DNA from: Bretschneidera sinensis
Lineage: Eukaryota > Streptophyta > Magnoliopsida > Brassicales > Akaniaceae
NCBI GenBank assembly: GCA_023935145.1
Contig: CM043700.1
Span: 38,916,620-38,980,619, forward strand
DNA length: 64,000 nt
Direction of reading: 5' to 3'
Shown: positions 1 through 18,182 of the stretch, piece after piece
Numbering within the stretch: position 1 is the stretch's first letter
Layout of the letters: the number at the start of each line of letters is the position of its first letter
The notes under the pieces: generated by a model
The model's input: the letters and a program-made list of their open reading frames with translations, nothing else
Told to the model about the DNA's origin: nothing
The model's database searches: none
Position numbers and translations under genes: made by a program

Positions 1-1282
1 ATTGGGAATTAAAGGATTTTAAGTTTAAAGAAAATAAAAAAAATTTAAAGCAAATAAAAAAAGATAAAATTATATTTTTATATTTAAATAAAATATACGT
101 ATGAGTTACACATATATACCGATACTAATCTGATCAAAAATTATATCATAATGTCTTATTGGATAGCCTTTTATAATTGTGTAAATAGATGGAACATAAA
201 ACATAAAAATAGACATTAAAACGTGAAGCAAAGTACAAAGATATTTCGTATAGCAACCTTGTACACAATCATCAATCCATTACTCCAAAGTTTCTGGTTA
301 GACTTATCATCACAGGAAGAAACAATATAAGTCGGTCCTATAATTTGTACTGAAAGTGATAGAAAAGAATAAAATATTAATAGCATTGCTGATTATTTTT
401 CCAGGCGAAGGGATAAAAAAAACTGAGCAAGGTCTGTTTTCCACAATGGACAAACCAAGTCGTGAGGCTATAGATGAAGACATAAGGGTCACAATTTTAG
501 GGGCTATGTTGAGGCAATTTTAGTGACTTTATTAGTGCTAGTGGTGGGTTTCCACCAGTGGCGCCCTGTCGTTTTTACTCATCTATTTTCATTTTTTTTA
601 AAAATAAATAGTCATTTAATTTGAATTTTGAAAAAATTGTAAAAAAGGTTTGATTTTGATCGTTTTCTTTTTTTTCAAATTAAAATGAGGATCAAGTTTA
701 TTATAAGATTGAATATCATCGTAACAAACTTGAATTTAAATATTTTCCGTTTAATGATGTGACATTCAATCTCACTGTTAACTTGATTTTTTTTTTTTAA
801 CGGAGGAACAGATCCGGACCTCAACCATTTTTGATGAGTACACTCTGAATCTTAAATCTCGAAGTACATGATTATCAACATTTCATGTATCGAAAAAACG
901 AACTATTTAATTAAATAATCATATAATCATCATAAAAGATATAAAAAAATAACAAATTTAAAACCTCACACAGTAAAATCTAAAACTCTACCACATAGCC
1001 ATCCCGCAGTAGTTAACTTGATTCCATCATATTTCTCAATATCTTTGACCTGGGATATATATTGTGGTGAATGGCAGCACTAAAGCATACAAATAGGCAT
1101 GGTGATATTTTTGCTTGGGTTTGAAGATTAGACCACCAATTGGCTGGCCGGTACACGCTTTGTTGTGAAGCTAAGCACTCATTCACTATGGTCTATTTTC
1201 ATTATAATATAGCATGACCCCATTTGATTTCTAGTGCTATTCCTTTATCAAGTTTTTTTTAAGTTGTTGGAGGATTTTTGTG

Positions 1283-1397
1283 ATGTTTAGGTTTGTATTT
1301 AAGTAGTAAGTTAGTTTAAATTGGTTTAAGATAAATTTTATTTTGAATCAATTTAAATGAATTTGTTTTAAGTTAATTTAAACATTAACCCAAACAT
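1283..1397. repeat. Small imperfect inverted-repeat (MITE-like) element
   Basis: The left end ATGTTTAGGTTTGTATTTAA and the reverse complement of the right end, ATGTTTGGGTTAATGTTTAA, agree at about 17 of 22 positions. They enclose about 70 bp of AT-rich sequence. No target-site duplication is clear, so this could be an old MITE or just a chance hairpin in AT-rich DNA. Confidence 0.35.
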
Positions 1398-1639
1398 AAC
1401 CTATCCGAGTGTGAAGGCCAAGATGAATCTTATGATTAAAGAGTTAAGGACTATTATTTTAAGGTTTAAGGCATGAGATTCAAAATTTTAAAGATAAAAA
1501 TTAATATAAATCCTAAGTAGCCTAGCATTTCTCAAAATAACAATTTTTAAAGAAAACTCAATTATAATCATCATCTATGATAATAAATCTATGAATCTTT
1601 TTAATGGGAAAATATTTTTTTCGGTAATTTGAGAAAAAT

Positions 1640-1860
1640 ATTCTCGAGGGATGAATATCACATCATCCATAATATTAATGTGACATTCATTCAATGATAC
1701 ACTTGAAGAAAATTTTTCCTTAATTATTGAAAAGGGTCTTAGTTTTTTTTAACTAAAATAAATTTTTTGATCAATACATCATCGAATAAATGTCACTTCA
1801 TATGTTACGTTGATGTAATATTTATTCATTGTTACATTGATTAAAAAAATTCATAATCAT
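1640..1860. repeat. Cluster of imperfect hairpins built on a GAATNNATGTCAC-like motif
   Basis: Two adjacent imperfect palindromes are visible: GATGAATATCACAT faces a reverse-complement copy ending in CATTCATTC near 1682-1697, and GAATAAATGTCACTTCA (about 1783-1800) faces a copy around 1815-1833. Related words such as AATGATGTGACATTCAATC (around 753-772) and AATGTCACATTAAATGTGAT (around 6040-6059) occur elsewhere in the flank. This suggests remnants of a small dispersed element; no coding content. Confidence 0.3.
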
Positions 1861-2437
1861 GGAAAATGATGTTTATTGAATTAAAAATAATAAGAAATTT
1901 ATCATCTCCTCAAAAATATTAAAAGAATTTGAAGGGAGTAATTGTACCCCTCAAAAGCAAAATTCTCTCCTCTTAACTTAAAATATACCATGAAATAAAG
2001 GCAAGGCCGCACAAGTGGGTCCTTTACTCCCTCTCCAGTGCCTCTACTCTCCCCTTGTTCAAACATAAAAGGTCAAATATTGCTTACGCTTGTGAGATAT
2101 AATAGCTTGTTCATTAAGCTGCTGGATTGTATAAATGCATCGTGGATGGTAGGGAAGATCCTTTCTGATAAAATAACGTAGTTTATGGTACAGTATGTGT
2201 ATTAATTTATTGATTTAAAGGTGGATTATATCATTACTTAAATCATGGTAGTTACTTTGATATCTTTAAAAAAAAGTGATTTATTTTACGTGGTAAAACT
2301 AAACTTTTGATGGTGAATTTTTTATTTTTAATAATAAAATACGTATTTTTTAATGATAAATTAATTTTTTTGTTTTTATTATCAATATTTTGTTTTTACC
2401 GTTAAGTAAAAATTTATCACAAAATATATGTTTTATC

Positions 2438-2440
<3 letters not shown>

Positions 2441-2490
<50 letters not shown>
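2441..2490. repeat. (AT)25 dinucleotide microsatellite
   Basis: An uninterrupted AT dinucleotide run of about 50 bp. Such tracts are common in plant intergenic DNA and highly length-polymorphic. Confidence 0.95.
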
Positions 2491-2492
<2 letters not shown>

Positions 2493-3086
2493 GTGAAGAA
2501 AAATGGTGGGTGACAGGAGGTGATATCCCTAGCAATATGTGAGCGTTATCACACGTGAGTTAGACAAAAATGTTGATTCATACTATATTATTGAATAAAG
2601 TCTATCTCATTTAATTGTAGCAGGCAGAGATAACAAAATAAGTATTCAAATGAGTGTTTGAACTTTGACTAGCACCGCTCATAATGCATCATTCTAATAG
2701 GAATAATTCTATTATTTTCAGACTTTTTCCTTCCGATTAAAGAAATCTAAAATAAATTAAGCAAAACAAATAAAACAAAACACTAAGCAATATTTTGTTT
2801 TGAGTACGATTCGTCAAGGAATTCTTATCCGTTACAGGCACACGAAAAATTTATATGTCAAAACTATTTATAATTGTTGATGGATGAGAAGAAATAATTA
2901 TGGCACGTTAATTTTTTAAATGTGTATGAATATCTATAAATTTTTATTATTATTATTATCCATTTGAATTAATGTTCAAATGATAATTTTAAAAAACTTG
3001 AATAATAATATATAAGAAATAAAAATAAAGCCCACACATAAACGATTTTGATAAGTAATTTAGATGACCACCAATCTTAACTCAAA

Positions 3087-3240
3087 TCATAAAAGTAACC
3101 ATTTTAATCAACTTATAGTGCTGCTTCTTACAGAGCTAGCATACAAATCTAAAGAGTTCACTCATAAAAGTAACCATTTTAATCAACTTATAGTGCTGCT
3201 TCTTACAGAGCTAGCATACAAATCTAAAGAGTTCACTCAT
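3087..3240. repeat. Perfect 75-bp tandem duplication
   Basis: Bases 3087-3161 and 3162-3236 are identical over 75 bp, and the first four bases (TCAT) recur at 3237-3240. Identity over the full unit implies a recent duplication or recent homogenisation. Because 75 is divisible by three, an open frame (3064-3255) reads through both copies as a 25-residue repeat, but the peptide resembles nothing known and is probably not expressed. Confidence 0.95.
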
Positions 3241-5039
3241 ATTTCGAATTTTTAATCAATTTAAAACTTCATTTTAATTATTTCAACGATGAATAAAGAT
3301 GCAGTTATGTACTCAGTTTCTTAATATTTTTATTTATTATAGATGCCTGATCATTCAGTTATTTTAGTGCAGAATTAAGCTTCATATGTTTAAAGGTTTG
3401 ATAATTAAAGACAATAAGTAAAATAAAGAAAGAATGTGAGAAAAAAAAAATCAATTAGGGATTAAATAAGAAAGAAAGAAAAAAAAAACACATGGTAGGG
3501 TAAATCACTTTTTCTCTCTCTGAAATTAAGGGTTAATTACAGTTACATCCTTGTATTTTTAAAACCCAACACTTTAATCCTTTCGGTCAACTTTCCAATC
3601 AAATTGAGTCCAGCTCTTCATTGCAGTCATGATGTGGTAAATACGAACACACAACATTTATCGTGATTGCGAACATTACTACAAATATTAAAATGCAGAT
3701 CACGACTTTTTTCAACTTCATCAACTTCAAAGAAACTCACTACAAAATGAAGCAAATAATATTTGTAACTCCAATAACCATTTCTTTACCATATCTAAAG
3801 TAATTTATTGCCTTTTGATTTACTAAAAAATTATAATCATGTAACTATATATATATTAGTACATAATTTTTATATATATAAAAAAATATTGAAAATAAAA
3901 TGAGATTTTGATCTGCTAGTTAAAAGTTGAGATGTTAATAATGTTTCAAGTTCGATTTCTAAGATGTATAAATTATTTGTTCGATTTATATATCAATTAT
4001 TTTTTTTACTTTGGGTAAATTGTGGTAATGTTGTCGACTTCTGTATGATAATGGAATAGCACAGACTTAAATATTCTCATGCTAGAATATTAGTGCTTAG
4101 ATCATAATTAACTTTTTTTTAGAATAAAATGAGGAAGCAGGTGGACCCTTACATACCCGTCAGGAGATATTAAACCTAACACACAGAGTGAATCTGAAGT
4201 AGAAATGAACGAACTCTTATCACTGAACTAAACACTTGTTGGCAATCATAACTAATTTTTATCCTTTCTTTGATTATGACTATGATTCAACCAATGTGAT
4301 TAAGAAAGCATAAGAACCGTTGAGATGTCATCTAAAAGATATTTAAAATTTGAATAATAATGTGGGAATTATATATTCCCATAAAATATTAAAACTTCCT
4401 TTCACAAACAATTAAGCAAACATACAGATTAATCAACAAGCATACATGGAGTATCATATAATATAAAAAAATTCCATGGAGTATTATGTTTTTTTTTCTT
4501 CAGGTGAGGCCACGAATTTATAAAAGGGAAGAGAAGAAAGTGAGTTTTCAATTGTGTGGGTTGTCGTTTTGTGAATTTTATATTTTATATCCATAGATTA
4601 CTGTGAAATTTGTATCATATTTAATTGGAAAGGGACGATAGAAGGGCCAAAAGTAACTAAAAAGGGTATCCGTTAGAATTCTTAATAGAAAGAGGGCAAA
4701 AAAGAAATGGGGGAGGAAGATTAGGTGTGCCTTGTAAATTATTGATAAAGGTTTAATTTATGAGCTATAAGCATCTCATTAAGAAATTAATTCTCACCGA
4801 ATGATAATTTGAGGACTCCAAGTCTCCAATGTTGACATGTTATTTTGTGGAACTTCGACTGCATGATCTCTACAATAGACAAAAGGATAAATGTCCGACA
4901 AACCCCTCCCCTGCAGCATCTATGCTACTATGAACAGAGAATTTTTTATGAATGGTAGATTATATCAATCATGTTTTACTATTTATAAATTTCAAAATTT
5001 TAATTATTTAATAATTTTTTTGATCCGTAATGAGACCAA
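3241..5039. other. Intergenic, nothing recognised
   Basis: AT-rich DNA with no convincing coding frame, splice structure or terminal-repeat element. Purine-rich and A-rich runs occur around 3420-3500. The stretch around 3530-3620 (falling-rate 'ttaattacagttacatcc' type sequence) resembles edges of dispersed plant repeats but no partner end was found. Confidence 0.5.
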
Positions 5040-5560
5040 AAAAGGCTAGCCTCATGGGAGCAGAATGCCTAAGGCGTCCTTAAACAAAATGTACCTCAAA
5101 CTCAAAGGTGGGTTCATAAAATTCAAAAAACTTTCGTGGTTGTAACCCAATGATGCTATAAAGTCAGCACCTTTGTTGGCTTTTCTCAAAATGTAGCTAA
5201 CAGTACATGACGAAAAGTTGTCAATCATAAATTGAATGACAGCTCCAAAGCTGTGGAATTCAACATCTCCCTTATTAATCAGTTAAACGAAAATGACTGA
5301 GTTGGAATCAAGCAACACATTAGTCATCGCTCTCTTTACTACAATCTGCAATCCCAAACGAATACCCATCAATTTTGCTTGTAAGATACTACACTTGCCT
5401 AAGCCTAACGCAAAACCCTCCAACTATCCCTATAAGGGGTCTCGAAAAATGCCTCCACAAGGAGCTAGACAAGAATTAACATCTCGATTGCCATTTGTGT
5501 TGATCTTTAATTAATTCCATTGGAGGAGAAGACCAAGAAACTTGTCTTAATAACTGGGTT
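5040..5560 (-). mobile_element. RNase H-like fragment of a decayed non-LTR retrotransposon
   Basis: The minus strand carries the pattern of the RNase H-like (RVT_3) domain found at the C-terminus of many plant LINE polyproteins. An N-terminal 'PCGGIFRD' segment is followed by 'LMGIRLGLQIVVKRA', 'VLLDSNSV' with the catalytic-type Asp, 'LINKGD', then 'ILRKANKGADFIASLG', which matches the conserved R-K-A-N-x-x-A-D motif. In-frame stops and frame changes show it is dead. No reverse transcriptase part is adjacent, so it is an isolated 3' piece or a 5'-truncated insertion. Confidence 0.7.
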
Positions 5561-7119
5561 GTCCTAGGACCTGACCGAACTTCAAAAGTTGCTCGCAAGT
5601 CCTATTCCAACTTATCAATTTCAAAGAATAAAAAAAAGATAGTTTAGTCTATGACCCGCTATCACTTATCTGTTTTTAGTTGTCTAAACACCCAAGCTTT
5701 AGCTAGAAAACTCATCCCTTTTTGTTCACAATTACAAACTCCATATCTATCATGAATGTTCTAGAGGATCCAATCTACAAAAGAAAGGAAGAAGAAAGTA
5801 AAATGAAACTGATGAGGGATAATGGATAACTAAACTTGTTTAGACGTCGGGTAATCTCGAATAATATGTAAGATCCATTCAAGAGAACACTCACATCATA
5901 TTTCTTTTTTATATTGATAGGAAAATGTATCAAATTTGAGTATTTTATATATGATAGTCTTAGAGAAATAACCATTAGAGTAAGAGACTTTGATTATAAA
6001 TTAACGTTTCTACTCCTATTCAAATCAACTTTTTGATTAATGTCACATTAAATGTGATATTTCTTTTGATGGTCAACTTTGATTGAACAAAAACATTACT
6101 TAGTTATGATTTCCCATTAGCCTCAACCTTATTGGATGATCAAATTTTAGTAATAACATGATTTTGAGTTTAGCTTAATATGATTACATCTTCTTTCAAG
6201 TGAGAGAAATACTTCGATTCCGATCCGAATTATTACTTCAATCAAGGAAAAAAAAATGTAAACTTAAATCCTAAACAAAAATCTTCCTATCTTTGATAAA
6301 GAACTCGGATGGTTAATTTCTAGAGTGGGATTTGGGAGTGAGGAGAAGAGGACTATTGAGAGGATGGAACCAATAGTGGGCAAAATTATTGTAAAGTCCT
6401 ACCCCAACATCTGCAAGCAAATTGGTCAAGCCGTTCCTTTTGGACAAATTAAAATATTCTTTCTTTCTGATTGTGCATTGTAAAAAAGCATGGCAACAAT
6501 TAAATTGGGAATTGTCCTTTTTGTACCCTGCCTGTTAAAATATCCAATAATTGTTGAATTTGGTGGCAAGTCGTGGCCTTAGATATAATTATACTAGTCC
6601 AACTTCGGTATTATATAAGCAAACGTTTATCCCAAACCAGAGGTGAAATTGATTACTTACTTTTGATTGGGAATAATATATCATCTTTTAAAGCTGTCAA
6701 TGACTCCAATGGAAAAATGGTTGTGTAAAAGTCCAACTGATCACTTGAAAATGGTTATTATAATATTTATACCTAGAAAATGTTATCTCCTTCACTGCTC
6801 GGCAGAAAAACGATAGAAAGAAAAAAGTGAGACAAAAAAATAAAAGAATCGAAAGAAGTGCGAAAGGAACACTTTTTCAACGTTTGGTAAAAAAATAAAA
6901 AAAAAATGATATAATTGATTTTTTTTCTTCATGTATAAAACATGATTTTTTATATTTAAGAAAAGTGGAAAATAAAAGTTAATATTTTCCTCATTTTTTA
7001 ATCACTTTACCAAATACAAAATAAAAAAATCAATATTCTGAATTTTTTTAATCTTCTTCTTCTTCTTCTTTTTCTCTTTCTTCTTTCCTTCCCCGTGTCT
7101 TTTATACCAACCAAACTTC
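5561..7119. other. Intergenic, nothing recognised
   Basis: AT-rich DNA without a supported gene. It includes pyrimidine-rich TTC runs at about 7048-7090 just before the MITE. Short open frames here have no family resemblance. Confidence 0.5.
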
Positions 7120-7122
7120 TAA

Positions 7123-7539
7123 GGGGCAGTTTGGTATCAAGGATTAAGTTGAGATTGACTAACTTAATCTTACATGAACAGTTATTTTCGTGTTTGGTTG
7201 GAGGGACTAGTTGTTTATCTGAGATTAAGTTATGACTAAATTAGTCATAATCCCTGAAAATTTATCCCAACTTCCGAGACAGAATCAATCTCAGTCTGTG
7301 GCATTGATTTTCTTTCATAAACCATTTTACCCCTTCCTCTTTCTTCTTTTTCCCTTGCGACAACAACCACCCCCCACCACCTCCTCTATTTGATTTGTTA
7401 TCCCACTTTAATCTCAATCTAACAATCTCATAAACCAAACATATAATTAAAATAGTCTCATTTTAATCATTATAATTCTATCCCACTAAAATCCTAATCT
7501 TGAGCTCACTGTAATCTTATCCGTGTACCAAACAGACCC
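7123..7539. mobile_element. PIF/Harbinger-like MITE, 417 bp
   Basis: The left terminus GGGGCAGTTTGGTATCAAG and the reverse complement of the right terminus, GGGTCTGTTTGGTACACGG, form imperfect terminal inverted repeats. The element is flanked on both sides by the trinucleotide TAA (7120-7122 and 7540-7542), the three-base target duplication typical of PIF/Harbinger transposons and Tourist-like MITEs. It has no coding capacity, so movement would have depended on a transposase supplied elsewhere. Terminal divergence suggests an old insertion. Confidence 0.7.
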
Positions 7540-7542
7540 TAA

Positions 7543-8710
7543 AAATCATAACGCATCACTGAGTTATAAGAATTTGAAGGAAGCAATTTTTTTTGTTAAC
7601 TGTGGTTTTGCTTGTAACCTTCTATAGTAAAGCACATCACATAATGATTTTCTTTAGCAAAATATGAAGAGACTATGCCATATTCAGCACCTTTGTAGTA
7701 AAGGTGGGTATATCCTATATTGTCATTTTAATTTAGATCTTGTGTTGTAAAATGCAGGAAGAGGAAGAAATCAGTTCCCTAGGAGATAAAAAGGCTCTAT
7801 AGAAAATCTAAGAAATACCAGATCAGACTAAGAAGTAAGAAGACAGATATCTTTGCACATTTAACAAAAGCTTAAAAACCTGATGTGCATTATCATGTAC
7901 TCGGTGACAGCATAATATAAGCATATCATGCCTTTAATGTTATCAAAGAGACAACATCCTTCTAATATCTCATTACCCAAAACACTACCATGCAAAAGAA
8001 AACAACATCCAAAAGTGCTGAAATGTATCTAGGAAAAGGTGAAAGAAAGACAACTTCCTTCAAATGTATCAGTATTTATATAGATGACAATAGAATTGTT
8101 TCATTTCCTTCAAGTAAATGTTGATCTTCTGAAAGAATGTCAGTAAGCCAAGTTTTAGCACTAAGGAACAGGTTCACAAATAAGTGATCGTAGGAGTTGA
8201 ATATAAATTTTTAGTCCCTTTTTCTAATTGCTAAACCTTACAATCATATAAATACCCTTGCAGAAATATTTTGTTCTCAGAATAGAATTTGAATCACCCT
8301 ATTCGTGAATTAACGATTATATCAATATTATCTCAAAAGGATTTCAGGAAATAATAAAAATGTAATTGCATCCAAAAAGATTTCATGTTACTTTATATGA
8401 AAAGGAAGATACACTAACTTTTGTTTCAAATTTACACGATGATGTAGAAGGTTTATGGCCTATCCAATCATTGTCAATAATTTCAAAGGCAGGCAGATGT
8501 ATAACCAGGAAAATGTTTTCACTACTATGGAAACAAAAATCACTGTCCTGGATTACCAAGAACATTAGATTCAAATTTGACATACTGCGGCTCTTCTGAT
8601 AATTTGAAAGGGTGAGCGAAGTCTGCCAATTGCAACATATCGAGACAGCAAACCTTGTTGATGAGATACACATCTTTCCACTTCAATCTGTAAACTATTT
8701 CAACCACTGG
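7543..8710. other. Downstream region of the ARF-GAP gene
   Basis: This lies 3' of the minus-strand ARF-GAP stop codon and probably holds its 3'UTR in the part next to 8711. An open frame at 8383-8673 on the minus strand is best seen as UTR sequence because it shows no family resemblance. Nothing else is recognised. Confidence 0.5.
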
Positions 8711-15193
<6,483 letters not shown>

Positions 15194-15791
15194 GTTTGCC
15201 TTCTTCTTTTCTTTGTCTTCTTATTAAGTTAACACTTAATTTGATGGCGTTTAGATTCCAAACAAAAGAAATTAAAGCACTCACAAAGAAAAGAAAGGCA
15301 AACACGAAGAACAAGGGATGCTTCAGCGAAAAAATCCAGAGAAAGAGAGAGCGGTCTCTCTCATATCCTTGTCTGTGGCTTAACAGATTTAAAGGGTAAA
15401 CCGTTATTTAAACAAATAAAATAATTTTATTTTAAAAAAAAAAAATTGAAAGGCGCCAGCAATTCCAGCTGAAATTTGATTGAGTCACCACCGACTCAGT
15501 TCTGCTCGCTTTGCCACCTTTTTTCTTCATTTTTTTCATTAATCGTTATTTAATAATATTTATTATTTCTAGCGGAAATTCCAACTGCTATGTATACAAT
15601 CAAATCAAATAACTCAACTATTAACTAGATGTCATGTAGGAGATTTTAATTTTTTTTTATTATTATCTCTGTTGAAATTACAACAACTTTTCATAATTAT
15701 TACTACAACAACAACAATTATCCAAATGAATGTAAGGAATAAGTTTACATGATTAATACTACCTAATGCAATTAAGCATCAAGCATAAATA
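15194..15791. other. ARF-GAP upstream region and intergenic DNA
   Basis: Contains the probable 5'UTR and promoter of the minus-strand ARF-GAP gene (from 15194 upward). No TATA box could be assigned with confidence. From about 15550 the DNA is plain AT-rich spacer up to the TRIM element. Confidence 0.45.
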
Positions 15792-16248
15792 TGTTGATAT
15801 TGACTACTCAAATTTTAGAGACTTATATATTTGATTTAAACCTAAGACTTACAAGTTTAAGTTTTAAAATTATATTGTTTATTCATGTATATCAAGCCAC
15901 GTGCAAGTTCTCTCAGATTCTTAACAAGTAGTATCAGAGCCGATGGTTCAAGTTTGGACAAAGTGATCATAAACAATTGTTGACTCATGTTGAATAATGC
16001 ACTTCAATGGTGTTTCTAAGTGAGCTTTTTGTTGTTCATGTGACACTTGATAATAATATAAATGACTAGTTTCTTTCTCTCAAGGGAGAGCGAAGGAGAT
16101 GTGGATGATCAATCCTACATCAGATTGAAATTAAAAACAATAATGACTTATATACATTGTTTTGGCCCAAGACTCATGGGTTTAAGCTTTTGAGTCATAT
16201 TGGTGCTCCATGTATATCAAGCAACATGCAAGGTTCTCATTCTTAACA
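15792..16248 (+). mobile_element. TRIM: miniature LTR retrotransposon without coding capacity
   Basis: Two related terminal repeats, 15792-15926 (135 bp) and 16100-16248 (149 bp), both start TGT and end in CTTAACA. They share words such as GACTTATATA, CATGTATATCAAGC and TTCT-CA-ATTCTTAACA in the same order. Directly after the first is GTATCAGAGC (15931-15940), a match to the initiator-Met tRNA primer-binding site; directly before the second is the purine-rich AAGGGAGAGCGAAGGAGA polypurine tract. The whole is only 457 bp and has no ORF, which defines a terminal-repeat retrotransposon in miniature. The LTRs are clearly diverged and no target duplication survives, so the copy is old. I see no 5S-like promoter that would make it a Cassandra element. 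Confidence 0.75.
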
Positions 16249-17902
16249 TAAACTACTTTTACTCCTACCATAAAATAGGAAACCATTTTTCCCAAACCAA
16301 TTAGAAGTAAGAATTAAGCCAAAATCTCAACATGTATTTACATACGTATGTATATACATATATATATATATATGTATATATCAAAGAGTAAATTTTATTT
16401 TAGTCCTTTTAATTTGTCATGTGTCCTTATTAAGTTCATGAAGTTTAAAATGTTCATATTAAATGTTTTAATTTTGGTTTTTATTCTCATCATATCCTTC
16501 ACCTTAATGATTGACACGGTAATTCCATTGTAGGTGACATTTTATGTGACGTTAGACAGTAAAAAAAAGTAAAATTTTCCCAAATCTCATCATCTCTCCC
16601 AACAAAATCACGAAAAAAAAAAATTTATTCTATTTTTTTTTTCTCTTCCTCCTTTTCTTCTTCATCTTCTTATTCTTCTAACTTAATCCAACAAAAGTTG
16701 GATTAAATTTTCATCAAAATTGATATAATGTATCCACAAGTGATAAGCTTTTGAAATGTTAGGTTGTTGGATATATAATAGTCAGAATGAGTGAGAGTTT
16801 GGGATTGATCACAGAGGCAGTGGATAACACTATTGGTGCTGCCAAGGTAGGCCTCGATTGCATGGTTGTGAGGCTGATTTGGTCTCTTCTGCAAATTTTA
16901 GAGTTGCAGATAATGATCATGTTTCAATTAATTTCCACTATTCATGGCTTTACAATTGTAGCTGATACAATATTTGTTGTTAATGTGTAACATGTGGCTT
17001 TCAGGGGCCGTTTCTACCTCTTCTGCTGCAATGATCCATGCCTTGAACATTCCTGTTCAAGATGTTCAAATTTGTATCTCATATTCATTTTCCCCCTTTT
17101 CTCTTGGTTTTAGATAATTGTTGTAATTCATTTGTCTTTTCTTTTTTATTTTTCAGATGTTGGCAGCTATGTAGAGGGATAATGTTTAAGGTTTAGAAAT
17201 TAAAGTTTTTGTTTGCTTAAGGTCTAATATTTATTGTTGCATAATATTGTCACTTTTTCCCTTTAAATTCTCAGTTATATGTTTTTTTTTTTTTTTTTTT
17301 TTTCTGTTTCTGCATCTTGTTCTGGGTTCATGATTCAACCAATCCTTTTAATTACCGCGTAATGATTCAGGTCAGTGATTATATCAGTATTCGGAAAGGA
17401 GAGATAATGATGAAAGAAAATTACTTTCCATTTAGAGTTTTATGAGTATTCGGATACTACGATTTTTTAAAATATTTTTTCACAAACAATTAAGTTCTTT
17501 AAACTTTTATAGAGATCGATATAAAATTTTTCACTCGTTCTTATATTAGGAGATTTCACTTGAAAAAGAAAATATTCCATAATAATGGATTCGAGTCCAT
17601 AACCATGGGTTCGAATACACGAAATCTTGTAGCACTTACAAATGAGACCTATCGATTAATATTACAAAAAAAAAATTAATTATAGACACTAATACAATTG
17701 GATCTGCTTTTCATAGAAAAACTTGAGATTTGCGATCACAGGTAAAATCGGTTCATGATCATGAGATCATTTTCTATCAAATAGGAAGGTTTATCGTACA
17801 AAATATACTTCTAAGTAATTTCCACATAAATCCCATATCTATCTTTATGAAGAAGAAGTCATGTAACGAAAAGAAATTTTATTTGTACAAATGGTACTTC
17901 GA
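16249..17902. other. Intergenic stretch with unrecognised exon-like pieces
   Basis: Most is AT-rich, with a palindromic TATA-rich run (16340-16380) and a T tract (17282-17303). Three pieces look like exons on the plus strand: 16787-16846 (starts ATG, ends AAG before GT), about 17005-17074 (after TTTCAG, before GTATCT) and about 17157-17182 (after TTTCAG, ending in TAA; 'VGSYVEG' then stop). The second and third join in frame, but the first does not join the second without a shift. I do not recognise the peptide; it could be the 3' end of a broken gene or chance. Confidence 0.3.
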
Positions 17903-18168
17903 AGTCAATGGATGACAAAGTTCATATTTTTTTCTTTAATTAAGGTCACTAATTATTTCACTTCACCCACACTTGCCATATATTCATCCTTGTTTTAAGA
18001 CTTACTTTAGGCCATGTTTCCTTCATTGTTTTAAGGAATGTCTTTTTCCTTTAACAACCTATATATACTCTTAATTGTATTCTCAATAATAAGAACTCAA
18101 GTAAGCATTTGTACAATCTCTTTACTCTCTTAAATTCTCACATCTCTTTACTCTCTTAAATTCTAACA
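17903..18168 (+). repeat. 5' LTR of the copia element (266 bp)
   Basis: Starts AGTCAATGG (expected TG at the end, mutated) and ends TTCTAACA. A TATA box, CCTATATATACT (18059-18070), is followed by AATAATAAGAACTC, a plausible polyadenylation region, so U3, R and U5 can be roughly placed. It carries only one copy of the 36-bp unit (17990-18025) that is present three times in the 3' LTR. Confidence 0.92.
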
Positions 18169-18182
18169 TGGTACCAGAGTCG
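18169..18182 (+). other. Primer-binding site, initiator-Met tRNA type
   Basis: TGGTACCAGAGTCG directly follows the LTR end. It matches the usual plant copia primer-binding site TGGTATCAGAGC except for two changes (T to C and C to T), so tRNA-iMet is the expected primer. Confidence 0.85.

Larger units (their letters stand above)
1..3086. other. AT-rich intergenic stretch, no gene seen
   Basis: No open frame here looks like a known protein, and base composition is strongly AT-rich throughout. It contains a small hairpin element (1283-1397), a group of imperfect hairpins (1640-1860) and an (AT)n tract (2441-2490), annotated separately. The remainder is unique-looking AT-rich DNA with poly-A/T runs. 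Confidence 0.6.

Noticed and set aside
2350..2535. Minus-strand open frame with a long Tyr-Ile repeat
   Set aside because: It is just translation of the (AT)25 microsatellite.
8383..8673. Minus-strand open frame after the ARF-GAP stop
   Set aside because: No resemblance to known proteins and its position fits the 3'UTR.
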